Origin: Rhodococcus pseudokoreensis
GTDB lineage: Bacteria; Actinomycetota; Actinomycetes; Mycobacteriales; Mycobacteriaceae
DNA length: 64,000 bases
Direction: 5' to 3'
Assembly (NCBI RefSeq): GCF_017068395.1
Contig: NZ_CP070614.1
Coordinates: 372,001-436,000 of the forward strand
Both the position numbers and the translations under genes were made by a program. Positions 52,668 through 60,925 of this stretch are shown piece after piece; the first letter of the stretch is position 1; each line of letters begins with the position of its first letter. Below the pieces are notes generated by a model, which worked only from the letters and a program-made list of their open reading frames with translations, ran no database searches and was not told the origin of the DNA.

Positions 52668-53801
52668 TTACCGGGCTGATTCGTGCGTAGCGGTGCCAGT
52701 TGCATCGACGGAAACCCATTCCGGCCAGCCGGCCCGCCGATTAGCGGCCATGGCCAACTCCTGTTCGGCGGGCGATGCGAACGTCTGATCCCAATGACGC
52801 AGTCGCGGCTTGGCGATGGTGGCGAACCACACTGGCGGCACCAATGCGCAGGCGAAGCATAGGAATGCGCTGGGCATCTGTGCTCCGTCCGTGCGCGGCG
52901 CAAGTTCGTAGAAGCGGTGCTTGCTGTCGAAATGGTGATCAATGTGAGTGGTGATCTCCATACCGAGGGGGCGAATAACTGCGCCGAGGTGGTTCCATGC
53001 GTGGTGCAGCTGGATGGGTGAACCGGGCACCCGGACCATGCCGTAATGCTGCAAGTAGTTGAAGCCCTCGGCCAGTAGTTTGGACAGCACCATCGCAGAG
53101 AACGCGACTGCTAGCCCGGTCCACCCAGCGAACACAACGACGGTTGTGCACAGTGCAATGATGAGACCGAGTTCGACGTACACGGCGTTGCGCGGGTGAA
53201 AGATCGACATGTCCCGCTTGCGGAGCGAACGCAAGCTGGTGAGCACACCGTCCTTCCATGCGCCGTATGACGCTGTCCAGAGGAAGGAGTAGATCACCTG
53301 CCCGCGAGGGGGTGTGTCACTGTCGGCAGCGGTGCACAGATCGAGGTGGTGAGTCAATTTGTGTCCGACGTCGCGGTTGGGATCGAGGTAGACCGTCCCG
53401 TACACCTTGGACAGGGCGACCGGAAACCAATGGCGCCTGTGCATGAGCTCGTGGGCGATGGGCAGGTTGGGCACCGCTCCGATCCAGCCGACGGAGAGCG
53501 CCATACCGAGGACTTGCAACCCATTCATGGCGCCGGATGCGCCACCGGTCCACTCTCCCAGCCGGTCGATGAACAAGGCCCATAGTGCGATCATCAGCGG
53601 CAGGTGGAGGAACAGAGGAATTTCGGCAAGAACTGGAACAGTGACACGACGGGACTTGTGATCGGGCGGCAGGAGTATGTCCAGTGTCATCAGGATCGGG
53701 AACGTCCCGATCCCGATCCAGGCCCACGATCCGCCGAGCGCCAGCCCCGCGATCGCGGCGGCGACCGTCCCTGACGTTATGTAGTACCGAAGTGCAAACA
53801 T
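52668..53801 (-). CDS. XylM/CymA-like membrane-bound methyl hydroxylase, paralogue
   Basis: 377 residues from ATG 53801 (MFALRYYITSGTVAAAIAGLALGGSWAW), preceded by GGGAG; the frame extends further upstream without family similarity. Same histidine boxes as the enzyme at 31217: HELMHRRH, HKLTHHLD, NYLQHYG, HAWNH and THIDHHFDSKHRFYEL. All ligand positions are intact. It stands alone: no reductase or dehydrogenase gene accompanies it, so it would depend on an XylA-like reductase encoded elsewhere in the window. It is divergent from the cumate-type operon and next to a GntR gene. A different substrate or position specificity from the first copy is possible. Confidence 0.9.
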   Translation of the reverse strand: MFALRYYITSGTVAAAIAGLALGGSWAWIGIGTFPILMTLDILLPPDHKSRRVTVPVLAEIPLFLHLPLMIALWALFIDRLGEWTGGASGAMNGLQVLGMALSVGWIGAVPNLPIAHELMHRRHWFPVALSKVYGTVYLDPNRDVGHKLTHHLDLCTAADSDTPPRGQVIYSFLWTASYGAWKDGVLTSLRSLRKRDMSIFHPRNAVYVELGLIIALCTTVVVFAGWTGLAVAFSAMVLSKLLAEGFNYLQHYGMVRVPGSPIQLHHAWNHLGAVIRPLGMEITTHIDHHFDSKHRFYELAPRTDGAQMPSAFLCFACALVPPVWFATIAKPRLRHWDQTFASPAEQELAMAANRRAGWPEWVSVDATGTATHESAR

Positions 53802-53907
53802 CGAATCTCCCGTTCGTTCCGTTTCTGATCGTTTTTGTTGTGACAAGCATTGTGCTACACGATGATTCGACCATTTACAAGCCTGATGTTCGGGAGGGCC
53901 TCACCTT

Positions 53908-54639
53908 CTACTCGCAGGCACGCTTGCCCTCCCGCACGAGATCCGCACTGTGCAGAACGATCGCCTTGTCGAATGCCTCCCGATTGCGCTCGGCAATTGC
54001 ATCGACCATCGCGACGTGGACGAACACGCTGTGTCGCAGTACCTCTTCGTAACCGGGAACGAACACTGCGCGGGTGAGCCGGGCCGTGAGCAAAGCAACG
54101 ATTGCCTGATGCATGCTGTCCAACACCGGAACGCGCGCGGCGGTCACCATCGTGCGATGCACTTGCATGACAGCGACGAAAAAATCGCACGGATCCACGG
54201 CGCGTTCCATACGAGACAGCTCCGTGCGCATCGAGGTGACGTCCTCGGTTGTCGCCCGATCGAATGCGATTGGCGTGAGTACGGTTTCCAGATGTACGCG
54301 TGCCTCGAACAAGTCACCTGGTGCGGGACCACCTTCGGTGAACCAGAAGTCGGTCGCACCCAGCCTTATCTGTGGTGGTTGGCTGGCAACGAAAATGCCG
54401 CCGCGGTTACCGGGCCGGACGCTCACGAGTCCGGAATCCCGCAGAATCCTCAAGGCTTCGTTGGCGATCGTCGGACTGATACCAAACCTGTCCATTAATT
54501 CGGCTCGGCGGCCCAGGTGCGTGCCTACCGCAAGATGGCCACCAAGTATCTCATCTTCCAGTTGACCTGCGACGACCTCCGCTCGTGAGCGGCGGGGACT
54601 CGAATCCGGGCTCACGGTGGTCTTGCTTTGTGCATGCAC
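53908..54639 (-). CDS. GntR-family (FadR-type) transcriptional regulator
   Basis: About 243 residues from GTG 54639. N-terminal winged helix (RRSRAEVVAGQLEDEILGGHLAVGTHLGRRAELMDRFGISPTIANEALRILRDSGLVSVRPGNRGGIFV), then an all-helical FCD domain (DLFEARVHLETVLTPIAFDRATTEDVTSMR; HRTMVTAARVPVL; HSVFVHVAMVDAIAERNREAFDKAI) with His/Asp residues of the metal- or acid-binding pocket. FadR-type repressors sense carboxylates. It is divergent from the dioxygenase operon that starts at 54724, which it most likely controls, together with the hydroxylase gene downstream of it. Confidence 0.88.
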   Translation of the reverse strand: MHAQSKTTVSPDSSPRRSRAEVVAGQLEDEILGGHLAVGTHLGRRAELMDRFGISPTIANEALRILRDSGLVSVRPGNRGGIFVASQPPQIRLGATDFWFTEGGPAPGDLFEARVHLETVLTPIAFDRATTEDVTSMRTELSRMERAVDPCDFFVAVMQVHRTMVTAARVPVLDSMHQAIVALLTARLTRAVFVPGYEEVLRHSVFVHVAMVDAIAERNREAFDKAIVLHSADLVREGKRACE

Positions 54640-54641
54640 AA
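54628..54641. promoter_or_regulatory. GntR operator candidate TTGTGCATGCACAA
   Basis: A perfect 14-bp palindrome overlapping the GTG start of the GntR gene and about 85 bp before the amidohydrolase start. The TTGT...ACAA form resembles FadR-class sites (TNGT...ACNA). A partial match, TTGTGCTACACGA, lies near 53850 upstream of the hydroxylase gene. Autoregulation and control of the divergent operon are inferred. Confidence 0.5.
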
Positions 54642-54723
54642 TGGATAACTTAGAGCATGAAAGTGAGCTACGCCACTGTTTCCTCGGCCTGGGATCTAGG
54701 GTCGCAATACGCAAGGGGTTCTG

Positions 54724-55788
54724 ATGCCAGGGTCTGCATGGACTGAGCGGCTGGCTGGCCTTCGTCCTGGTCGGTTCGATGTGCATACTCATGCCATCGA
54801 TCCGGATCTACCCGACGTCGGTTCGGTGTACGGCGGCTCCTTCCCGTCCATCGAGCGCACGGGAACTCGAACGGCGCGGATGATCGTCGACGGTCGGGCC
54901 TATCGCGAGATCGACGAGCGGTGTTGGTCACCGTCCGCGCGTCTACGTGACATGGACGCCGAAGGTGTTGCCGTGCAAGTCCTGTCGCCGATTCCGGTGA
55001 CACTGTGTCATGAGCAGCCGGCCGATGGCGCAGCCGAGCTCGCGAGGGTTCAGAACGACTTCCTGGCCGGCATGGTCGCCGAGGCGCCGCATCGGTTCCT
55101 GGCGCTCGGTGCGGTCCCCATGCAGGACCCGGCACGGGCCGTCGCGGAACTGACTCGATGCGTGCACGAATTGGGTTTTCTCGGCGTCGAAATCGGCACT
55201 CGTGTCGGAGATCTGGAGCTGGCGAACCCCGTTTTCCTGCCGTTCTTCGAGGCTGCATCCCAGCTCTCGGCGGTCATCCTGGTTCACCCCGTCGATCGCG
55301 CACTCGATGCGCGGCTCGGGCGGCTCGGGTTCGGTTTCGGGCTCGGTATGCCGTTCGAGACCTCGGTTGCCGCCGCTGCGCTCCTCGCGGCACGAACACT
55401 CGATGCCGCGCCGGGGGCACGCATCGTGCTCGCCCATGGCGCGGGTTCGTTCCCGGCTATCCTGCCCCGTCTGGACCGCGGGCAGCTTCTTGTCGACGCA
55501 GACATGGACGCAAGTCAGCTGGCCAGCGCCCGCGCCCGCCGCCTGTGGTGTGACTCGTTGACCTATGACGTCGCGAGTCTCGAGTTGGCGGTTGGCCGCT
55601 TCGGCACCGGTCACGTAGTGCTGGGCACGGATTATCCGTTCGCGGCGCGCGAGTGCCCGGCTGGAGCTGTATTCGACGGACTCGACACCGAGCTGCGGAG
55701 CCGCCTCGAGGGGATCAACGCCCAGGCATTATGCGCCGACGTCGGCGCAAAGCCACCCCACCTACAGCAAGAGAGGTTCCCCGCATGA
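54724..55788 (+). CDS. ACMSD-type amidohydrolase, probable ring-fission-product decarboxylase
   Basis: 354 residues of the amidohydrolase-2 family, whose members include aminocarboxymuconate-semialdehyde decarboxylase. Metal ligands: H21-x-H23 in DVHTHAID, His in ILVHPVD, His in VLAHGAG and Asp in LGTDYPF. The stop overlaps the extradiol dioxygenase start (ATGA), so it acts in the same pathway. A decarboxylase is exactly what is needed after 3,4-cleavage of a 2,3-dihydroxy-p-cumate-type compound, a job done by CmtD in Pseudomonas. Pathway role is inference; fold and metal site are clear. Confidence 0.82.
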   Translation: MPGSAWTERLAGLRPGRFDVHTHAIDPDLPDVGSVYGGSFPSIERTGTRTARMIVDGRAYREIDERCWSPSARLRDMDAEGVAVQVLSPIPVTLCHEQPADGAAELARVQNDFLAGMVAEAPHRFLALGAVPMQDPARAVAELTRCVHELGFLGVEIGTRVGDLELANPVFLPFFEAASQLSAVILVHPVDRALDARLGRLGFGFGLGMPFETSVAAAALLAARTLDAAPGARIVLAHGAGSFPAILPRLDRGQLLVDADMDASQLASARARRLWCDSLTYDVASLELAVGRFGTGHVVLGTDYPFAARECPAGAVFDGLDTELRSRLEGINAQALCADVGAKPPHLQQERFPA

Positions 55789-56855
55789 GCGCATTCCTGG
55801 GTCTCGGGATTACCCACTACCCCATGATCATCGGCGCCGACAAACACATGGCCGGGATACTCCGATGGACGCTGCAAGATCCGGACATCCCCGCATCGGC
55901 GAAGGATCCCGGGAACTGGCCCGAGTCCATGGTCGCCGAGTGGTCCGACGACGACGGGACAGCCGCAGCCGCACACCATCGAAAAGCGTTGCGGGAGAAT
56001 CTCGCGAAGTGCCGCGACGCACTGGACGAGTTCCAACCCGATCTGGTGATCGTGTGGGGCGACGACCAGTACGAGAACTTTCGCGAGGAGGTCGTCCCAC
56101 CGTTCTGCGTGCTGGCGTACAGCGACCTCGATGTCCATCCGTTCGCCATGGTGAACGAACGGGGCAACCCCAACTTCTGGGGGTTGCCCGACGACACGAC
56201 GTTCGTGCTCCACGGCGACGTCGATGCGTCCCGCTCACTGACCGACACGCTGATCAACGACGGCTTCGATATTGCCTACTCCTACCGAAAGCGCGAGGGT
56301 GCGCACTTCCCGCACGCCATCTTGAACACCCAACTCTTTCTCGACTACGACCACGTCGGCCAGGAATTCCCTTATCCGATCGTCCCGATCACGGTGAACT
56401 GCTACGGCGAGCACGCGATAGCGCGACGTGGCGGTTTCGCCCGATTCGCGGACATCGCCGAGGAGCAACTCGATCCTGTCGGGCCGTCCCCCAAGCGCTG
56501 CTTCGACCTTGGTCGTGCCATTGCCCGCGCGTACCGAGATACCGACAAACGCATCGCTTTGGTTGCCTCGTCGAGCTGGTCACACGCATTCCTGCACGAC
56601 AAGGGCTGGCACATACGTCCCGACACCGACGCCGACCAGCGCCTCTACGACGCCCTGGTTGCCGGCGACTTCGACACCTGGCAGCAGATCACCGGCCGCG
56701 AGGTCGTCGACGCCGGCCAGCACGAGATGCTCAATTGGTTCTGCCTTCTGGGAGCAGTCGCCGAGCTGGGGCTGACACTGAGTTGGTCGACGCTGGTCCC
56801 CTCCGACATCTTCAACTCCAACAAATGTTTCGCAGTATACGAGGAGAAAGAATGA
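55785..56855 (+). CDS. class III (LigB-type) extradiol ring-cleavage dioxygenase
   Basis: 356 residues from ATG 55785. Features of the protocatechuate-4,5-dioxygenase beta-like fold: GLGITHYPMI near residue 8 (iron His), PDLVIVWGDDQYENF, VPITVNCYGE (iron Glu region) and a late SSSWSHAFLHDKGWHI. Such enzymes use Fe(II) to cleave catechols next to the diol. Starts and stops overlap both neighbours, so it is central in the operon. By context it cleaves a 2,3-dihydroxy aromatic acid (2,3-dihydroxy-p-cumate or similar). Confidence 0.85.
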   Translation: MSAFLGLGITHYPMIIGADKHMAGILRWTLQDPDIPASAKDPGNWPESMVAEWSDDDGTAAAAHHRKALRENLAKCRDALDEFQPDLVIVWGDDQYENFREEVVPPFCVLAYSDLDVHPFAMVNERGNPNFWGLPDDTTFVLHGDVDASRSLTDTLINDGFDIAYSYRKREGAHFPHAILNTQLFLDYDHVGQEFPYPIVPITVNCYGEHAIARRGGFARFADIAEEQLDPVGPSPKRCFDLGRAIARAYRDTDKRIALVASSSWSHAFLHDKGWHIRPDTDADQRLYDALVAGDFDTWQQITGREVVDAGQHEMLNWFCLLGAVAELGLTLSWSTLVPSDIFNSNKCFAVYEEKE

Positions 56856-58183
56856 CCGCGATCGAAACACCGCTCATCGAAGCTGCACAGCTCAACGGAT
56901 CGAATTTGGTCCTGGACGAATCGGCCGAACGACGATTCCTGGTCGATCGCACAGCGATGACATCGCCCGAAATCTACGCAGCGGAGTTGAAGAAAGTGTT
57001 CGACCACTCCTGGCTCTACGTCGGCCACGAGTCGGAGATCCGCAATCGTGGTGACTACGTCCGGCGCCCGGTCGGGGGTCGGCCGGTCTTCATGGTGCGG
57101 GGAGCCAAGACCGGAGCGGTCAATGTCTTTCACAACAGCTGCACACACCGTGGCGCGGTCGTATGTCGCCAGGACAGTGGAAACAGCAAGAGTTTCCAGT
57201 GCTTCTACCACGCCTGGACCTTCAGCAGCGAAGGCAACCTCGTCGGCGTCCCGGGCCGTGATGCCTACCCGGACGATCTCGACTACGAGCAGCTGGGCCT
57301 CGCGCGGGTGGCCCGGGTGGAAAGCTACCGAGGGTTCGTATTCGCCAGCTTCGACCCCGACATCATCGACTTGGTCGAGTATCTGGCAGGTGCACGAGAG
57401 TACCTCGACTATGTGATCGACGCCCAGGGAGATCTGCAGATACTGGCCGGGACCCACGAATACGGCATGCAGGCAAACTGGAAACTCCTCGTGGAGAACA
57501 GCATCGACGGGTATCACGCCGTCCCTACCCACGACACGTATTTCAAATATCTCGCCGACCTCGGCACAGATCTGGCAGGGGGCGTGAATGGGGTGGCCCG
57601 TGACCTCGGTAACGGACACGCAGTCATGGAGTATTTGGCACCGTGGGGCCGGCCCATCGCCAAGTGGGAATCGATCTTCGGTGAAGCGGCCAATACCGAG
57701 ATGGCGGCCATCCGCGCCGACCTGACCGCGAAGTTCGGCGAGGACCGAGCCGCGGTGATGTGCGACCACAACCGCAATCTGTTGATCTACCCCAACTTGA
57801 TCATCAACGACATCATGGCCGTGACGGTGCGCACGTTCATGCCGACGTCGGCAACGAGCACCGACATCACCGGGTGGCAGGCGGCACCCCATGACGAGCT
57901 CCCCGAGGTTCGCCAGCGCCGCCTCGACAGCTTCCTCACATTCCTGGGCCCAGGAGGATTCGCCACCCCGGACGACATCGAGGCCCTCGAATCCTGTCAG
58001 CAGGGTTTCGCCAGTGGCGGTGTCGAATTCAGTGACATCTCGCGCGGAATGGGGCGGGATCCTCTCGCGACCGACGAGGAACAGATGCGTGCCTTCTGGA
58101 GACGGTGGCGCGACCAGATGGACGGCCAGAGACTCGACCAGATGGACGGCAAGAGACTCGACCAGAAGGACGGTCAGAGATGA
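56852..58183 (+). CDS. Rieske aromatic-ring dioxygenase, alpha subunit
   Basis: 443 residues. Rieske cluster C97-x-H99-x17-C117-x2-H120; mononuclear iron ligands H222 and H227 in ENSIDGYHAVPTH with the bridging D219 and a later Asp in PDDIEALE. This is the alpha subunit that dihydroxylates the ring, followed at once by the beta subunit and the cis-diol dehydrogenase. By operon logic it resembles p-cumate 2,3-dioxygenase. The extreme C-terminus has three 8-residue repeats (DQMDGQRL, DQMDGKRL, DQKDGQR). No dedicated ferredoxin gene adjoins; the FprB-like gene at 63616 may help. Confidence 0.93.
   Translation: MTAIETPLIEAAQLNGSNLVLDESAERRFLVDRTAMTSPEIYAAELKKVFDHSWLYVGHESEIRNRGDYVRRPVGGRPVFMVRGAKTGAVNVFHNSCTHRGAVVCRQDSGNSKSFQCFYHAWTFSSEGNLVGVPGRDAYPDDLDYEQLGLARVARVESYRGFVFASFDPDIIDLVEYLAGAREYLDYVIDAQGDLQILAGTHEYGMQANWKLLVENSIDGYHAVPTHDTYFKYLADLGTDLAGGVNGVARDLGNGHAVMEYLAPWGRPIAKWESIFGEAANTEMAAIRADLTAKFGEDRAAVMCDHNRNLLIYPNLIINDIMAVTVRTFMPTSATSTDITGWQAAPHDELPEVRQRRLDSFLTFLGPGGFATPDDIEALESCQQGFASGGVEFSDISRGMGRDPLATDEEQMRAFWRRWRDQMDGQRLDQMDGKRLDQKDGQR
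58112..58183 (+). repeat. three 24-nt tandem repeats at the 3' end of the alpha-subunit gene
   Basis: Units begin GACCAGATGGACGGCCAGAG (58112), the same with one change (58136), and GACCAGAAGGACGGTCAGAG (58160). They add a charged tail to the alpha subunit, and the last copy contributes the ribosome-binding region and ATGA junction for the beta subunit. Confidence 0.9.
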
Positions 58184-58686
58184 GCACCGTAGTTACCACG
58201 CCACTGGCGCAGCTGACCCGCTCCGACGTCGAGGAGCTGCTCTTCCAGGAAGCAGAGTTGCTCGACGACTGGCAACTGAACACGTGGCTAACCCTGTATA
58301 CCGATGATGCGCGGTACGTGATCCCGTGCACCGATGACCGGGACGCCAACCCGGCGTCGGCATTGGTGCTGATAGACGACAACCGGATGCGCATGCAGGC
58401 GCGTGTGGACCGGCTCAACAGCCGCAAGGCGCACCGCGAATACCCGCACTCCAATCTGCGGCATCTCGTCACCAACATTCGGCTCGACGCACCAGTCGGC
58501 GACGAGCTGCCGGTGCGAGCGTCGTTCGCCGTGTGGCGTTTTCGAGCAGGACGCGAAACGGTCTACGTCGGCCGCTACCACTACCGCCTCGTCCTGTCCG
58601 ACGGTCAGCTTCTCATTCGCTCCAAGAGGGTCGAACTCGACATGACCGCGCTGCGCCCGGCCAGTGACGTCGCCGTGATCCTATGA
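58180..58686 (+). CDS. Rieske aromatic-ring dioxygenase, beta subunit
   Basis: 168 residues from ATG 58180. It has the NTF2-like fold of small dioxygenase subunits: VEELLFQEAELLDDWQLNTWLTLYTDDARYVIPCTDD, YPHSNLRHLVTNIRL, and the terminal strands VYVGRYHYRLVLSDGQLLIRSKRVELD. It stabilises the alpha3beta3 hexamer. Overlaps with the alpha stop and the SDR start ensure equal output. Confidence 0.92.
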   Translation: MSTVVTTPLAQLTRSDVEELLFQEAELLDDWQLNTWLTLYTDDARYVIPCTDDRDANPASALVLIDDNRMRMQARVDRLNSRKAHREYPHSNLRHLVTNIRLDAPVGDELPVRASFAVWRFRAGRETVYVGRYHYRLVLSDGQLLIRSKRVELDMTALRPASDVAVIL

Positions 58687-59459
58687 CCACAACCACGGAG
58701 CGGCGACAGGTCGCGGTAGTCACGGGTGCGGCAACCGGCATCGGATTCGGCATTACCCAGCGCCTGCTCGACGACGGCATCACGGTCGTCATGGCAGGAC
58801 TGGATGTGGAGCTTCTGGAAAAGGCGCGTGCCCGGTTGGGTGTTCTGAACCGCACGGATACGTTCGCCGGTGATCTGTCGGCACCGGGGGTTTCCGAGGC
58901 GATGATCGAATCGGCCAGAACCCACTTCGGGCGGATCGATATCCTCGTCAACAATGCCGGCGGTGGTCTGATCGCGCCGACCCTGGAGCACACCGAGGAA
59001 ACTCTGCAGGCCACCATCGACCGGAACCTGTGGACGACGCTGCGCTCGACATTGGCCGTGCTCCCGTCCATGGTGAACCAGGGTTACGGCCGGATTGTCA
59101 ATATCGGTGCCGAGTCCGTCCGAAACGGACTCACCGACCACGCGGTATACAACGCCGCCAAGGGCGGGGTGCACGCCCTGGCCACCGGATTGGCCCGCGA
59201 ATTCGCCCGTCACGGCATCACGGTCAACGTGGTCGCGCCGTCGTACACGCGAACCGACGAGATCGACGCGGCTATTGCTGGCGGACGGATCGGGCCGCGG
59301 TTTCGTAAAGTGCTCGACGACGCAACGTGTCTCATCCCGATGGGCCGGGGGGCAGAGGTGGACGAGATTGCGGCGGCGGTGGCGTTTCTCGCGCGGGAGG
59401 ATTCGCGATTCATCACTGGTCAGATCATCAGCGTCAACGGCGGAAGCAGCATGAGTTGA
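58683..59459 (+). CDS. short-chain dehydrogenase, probable cis-dihydrodiol dehydrogenase
   Basis: 258 residues. Cofactor motif TGAATGIGFGI, NNAGGG, and the catalytic Y156-x3-K160 in DHAVYNAAKGG with a Ser near 145. The C-terminal VAFLAREDSRFITGQIISVNGGSSMS is typical of classical SDRs. Following alpha and beta subunit genes with a 4-bp overlap, it should re-aromatise the cis-dihydrodiol to the catechol (CmtB role). Confidence 0.9.
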   Translation: MTTTTERRQVAVVTGAATGIGFGITQRLLDDGITVVMAGLDVELLEKARARLGVLNRTDTFAGDLSAPGVSEAMIESARTHFGRIDILVNNAGGGLIAPTLEHTEETLQATIDRNLWTTLRSTLAVLPSMVNQGYGRIVNIGAESVRNGLTDHAVYNAAKGGVHALATGLAREFARHGITVNVVAPSYTRTDEIDAAIAGGRIGPRFRKVLDDATCLIPMGRGAEVDEIAAAVAFLAREDSRFITGQIISVNGGSSMS

Positions 59460-59559
59460 CCACCGTAGACAACGTCGACTCGGCGGCCCGCCGCCTCGTA
59501 CCGCGTCGAACTCCCGGGTGCCGTGCAAGCTGGTGCGGGACTTGTTCGCAGTGGGCGAT

Positions 59560-59700
59560 ATTCGCAGGTGCCTATGCCGCGCAGAGCGCAGTGATCAACG
59601 CTCGCTTGGTGGCTGGTCCGCGGATTGTGGGGACGCAAGATTGGGCTGACCAATCCAAATGTGCAGTCCCAGCTCGGCGTCGATCGTGGCAAACATTTCC
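59560..59700 (+). pseudogene. 2-hydroxypenta-2,4-dienoate hydratase fragment
   Basis: In two frames the segment reads AGAYAAQSAVINARLVAGPRIVG and GRKIGLTNPNVQSQLGVD, the conserved N-terminal motif of MhpD/CmtF-type hydratases (VGRKIGLT...VQ.QLGVD). The remainder, to about 59.9 kb, has no clear homology. The enzyme that would follow the hydrolase in this pathway is therefore lost here. Confidence 0.65.
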
Positions 59701-60013
59701 GGGTGACAGCACAACTGCGACCTTTTTGCGTTGCAGGATGCCGCCGACGACCTCGTCCGCCCGCTACAGAACCGCGCCGTCCAGGTCGACCGGGAAACCC
59801 CTCACGTTCAGGTACGAGCGTGTACTCAAGCTTTCTGCGGCACGCCGAGAAAGCTGCATCTACGTACCGTCTCGACACCCGAGACATCCTCTTTGGAGGT
59901 CCGGCGGCGCTGACTTGTCGGTGGCCAGGAAGACATGATCGTCGACGCCGCGCTAGATCTCGCCAAAGCAGCAGCAGCAGCAACAGCAGCAGTAGCAGTA
60001 GGAGCATCCTGAG
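59701..60013. other. degenerate region before the hydrolase gene
   Basis: Probably decayed coding sequence. The last part (59935-60012) encodes MIVDAALDLAKAAAATAAVA, in which a GCA/CAG-rich repeat expands an alanine tract. No intact gene. Confidence 0.45.
59968..60003 (+). repeat. imperfect GCA trinucleotide repeat
   Basis: About twelve GCA-like units (GCA, ACA and GTA variants) just upstream of the hydrolase ribosome-binding region. Repeat-number changes could alter spacing but stay in frame. Confidence 0.7.
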
Positions 60014-60868
60014 ATGACACATACCGACCTCCACACGTCTGATCCAGCCATCGGCGCGCACATCGTCGTCGGTGGAATCACCACGAACTACCTCGACGCC
60101 GGCGACGGTGGCGGCACGCCGGTGGTCCTGTTACACGGCTCGGGACCCGGTGTGTCCGGGTACGCGAACTGGCGGCTGACCATACCGACCCTTTCAGCCA
60201 CGCGCCGGGTCTTGGCTCCGGACCTTGTCGGGTTCGGCTACACCGAGCGACCGGACGGGCACCACTATGTGATGGATACCTGGGTCGGGCAGGTCGAGGA
60301 TTTCGTGGATGCAATGGGCCTTGACAGCTATTCATTGGTCGGTAACAGCTTCGGGGGTGCCCTCGCCCTGAGAATAGCGACTAAACATCGAGACCGGGTC
60401 CAACGTTTGGTCTTGATGGGCAGTGTGGGTGTGCCGTTCGAGATCACGGCCGGCCTTGAGGAGGTGTGGGGTTATGAGCCGTCGGTGGAAGGGATGCGCC
60501 GCGTGTTGGACTATTTCACGTATAACCGTGCTTTGATCGATGACGACCTCGCCGCCGCGAGATACCGGGCCAGTATCCAGCCAGGGTTCCACGAGTCGTA
60601 CGCCGCAATGTTTCCTGCTCCCCGTCAACGCTGCCTCGACGCGATGGTGACAGACGACGACGCCATCCGCGCCATTGCATGCCCCACGTTGATCGTGCAT
60701 GGACGCGAGGACGAAGTTATCCCTGCAGCGACGTCTCATCGTCTTTTCGAGCTGATACCCGATGCACGGCTGCACATGTTGGGACGATGCGGTCACTGGT
60801 CCCAGATCGAGCATTCGGCAGAGTTCAACCAGCTCGTGGCTGGGTTCCTTGCCGCGGGTGACCGTTGA
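60014..60868 (+). CDS. alpha/beta hydrolase, meta-cleavage-product hydrolase
   Basis: 284 residues of the C-C bond hydrolase group (DmpD/TodF/CmtE-like). HGSGPGVSGYANW is the oxyanion-hole region typical of this group; catalytic triad S112 in GNSFGG, D233 in HGREDEVIP and H261 in GRCGHWSQIE. It should split the decarboxylated ring-fission product to 2-hydroxypenta-2,4-dienoate and a short acid (isobutyrate if the substrate is p-cumate). It lies 550 bp after the SDR, separated by the decayed hydratase. Confidence 0.9.
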   Translation: MTHTDLHTSDPAIGAHIVVGGITTNYLDAGDGGGTPVVLLHGSGPGVSGYANWRLTIPTLSATRRVLAPDLVGFGYTERPDGHHYVMDTWVGQVEDFVDAMGLDSYSLVGNSFGGALALRIATKHRDRVQRLVLMGSVGVPFEITAGLEEVWGYEPSVEGMRRVLDYFTYNRALIDDDLAAARYRASIQPGFHESYAAMFPAPRQRCLDAMVTDDDAIRAIACPTLIVHGREDEVIPAATSHRLFELIPDARLHMLGRCGHWSQIEHSAEFNQLVAGFLAAGDR

Positions 60869-60925
60869 CCGAAATCTCAGCCCGTTGCGCACAACCCATT
60901 CACCGGACGAGAAGGGAAGATGAAC

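Noticed and set aside
59625..60017. A 130-residue serine-rich protein
   Set aside because: Its N-terminus is a hydratase motif and its C-terminus a translated GCA/CAG repeat; it is a decayed gene.
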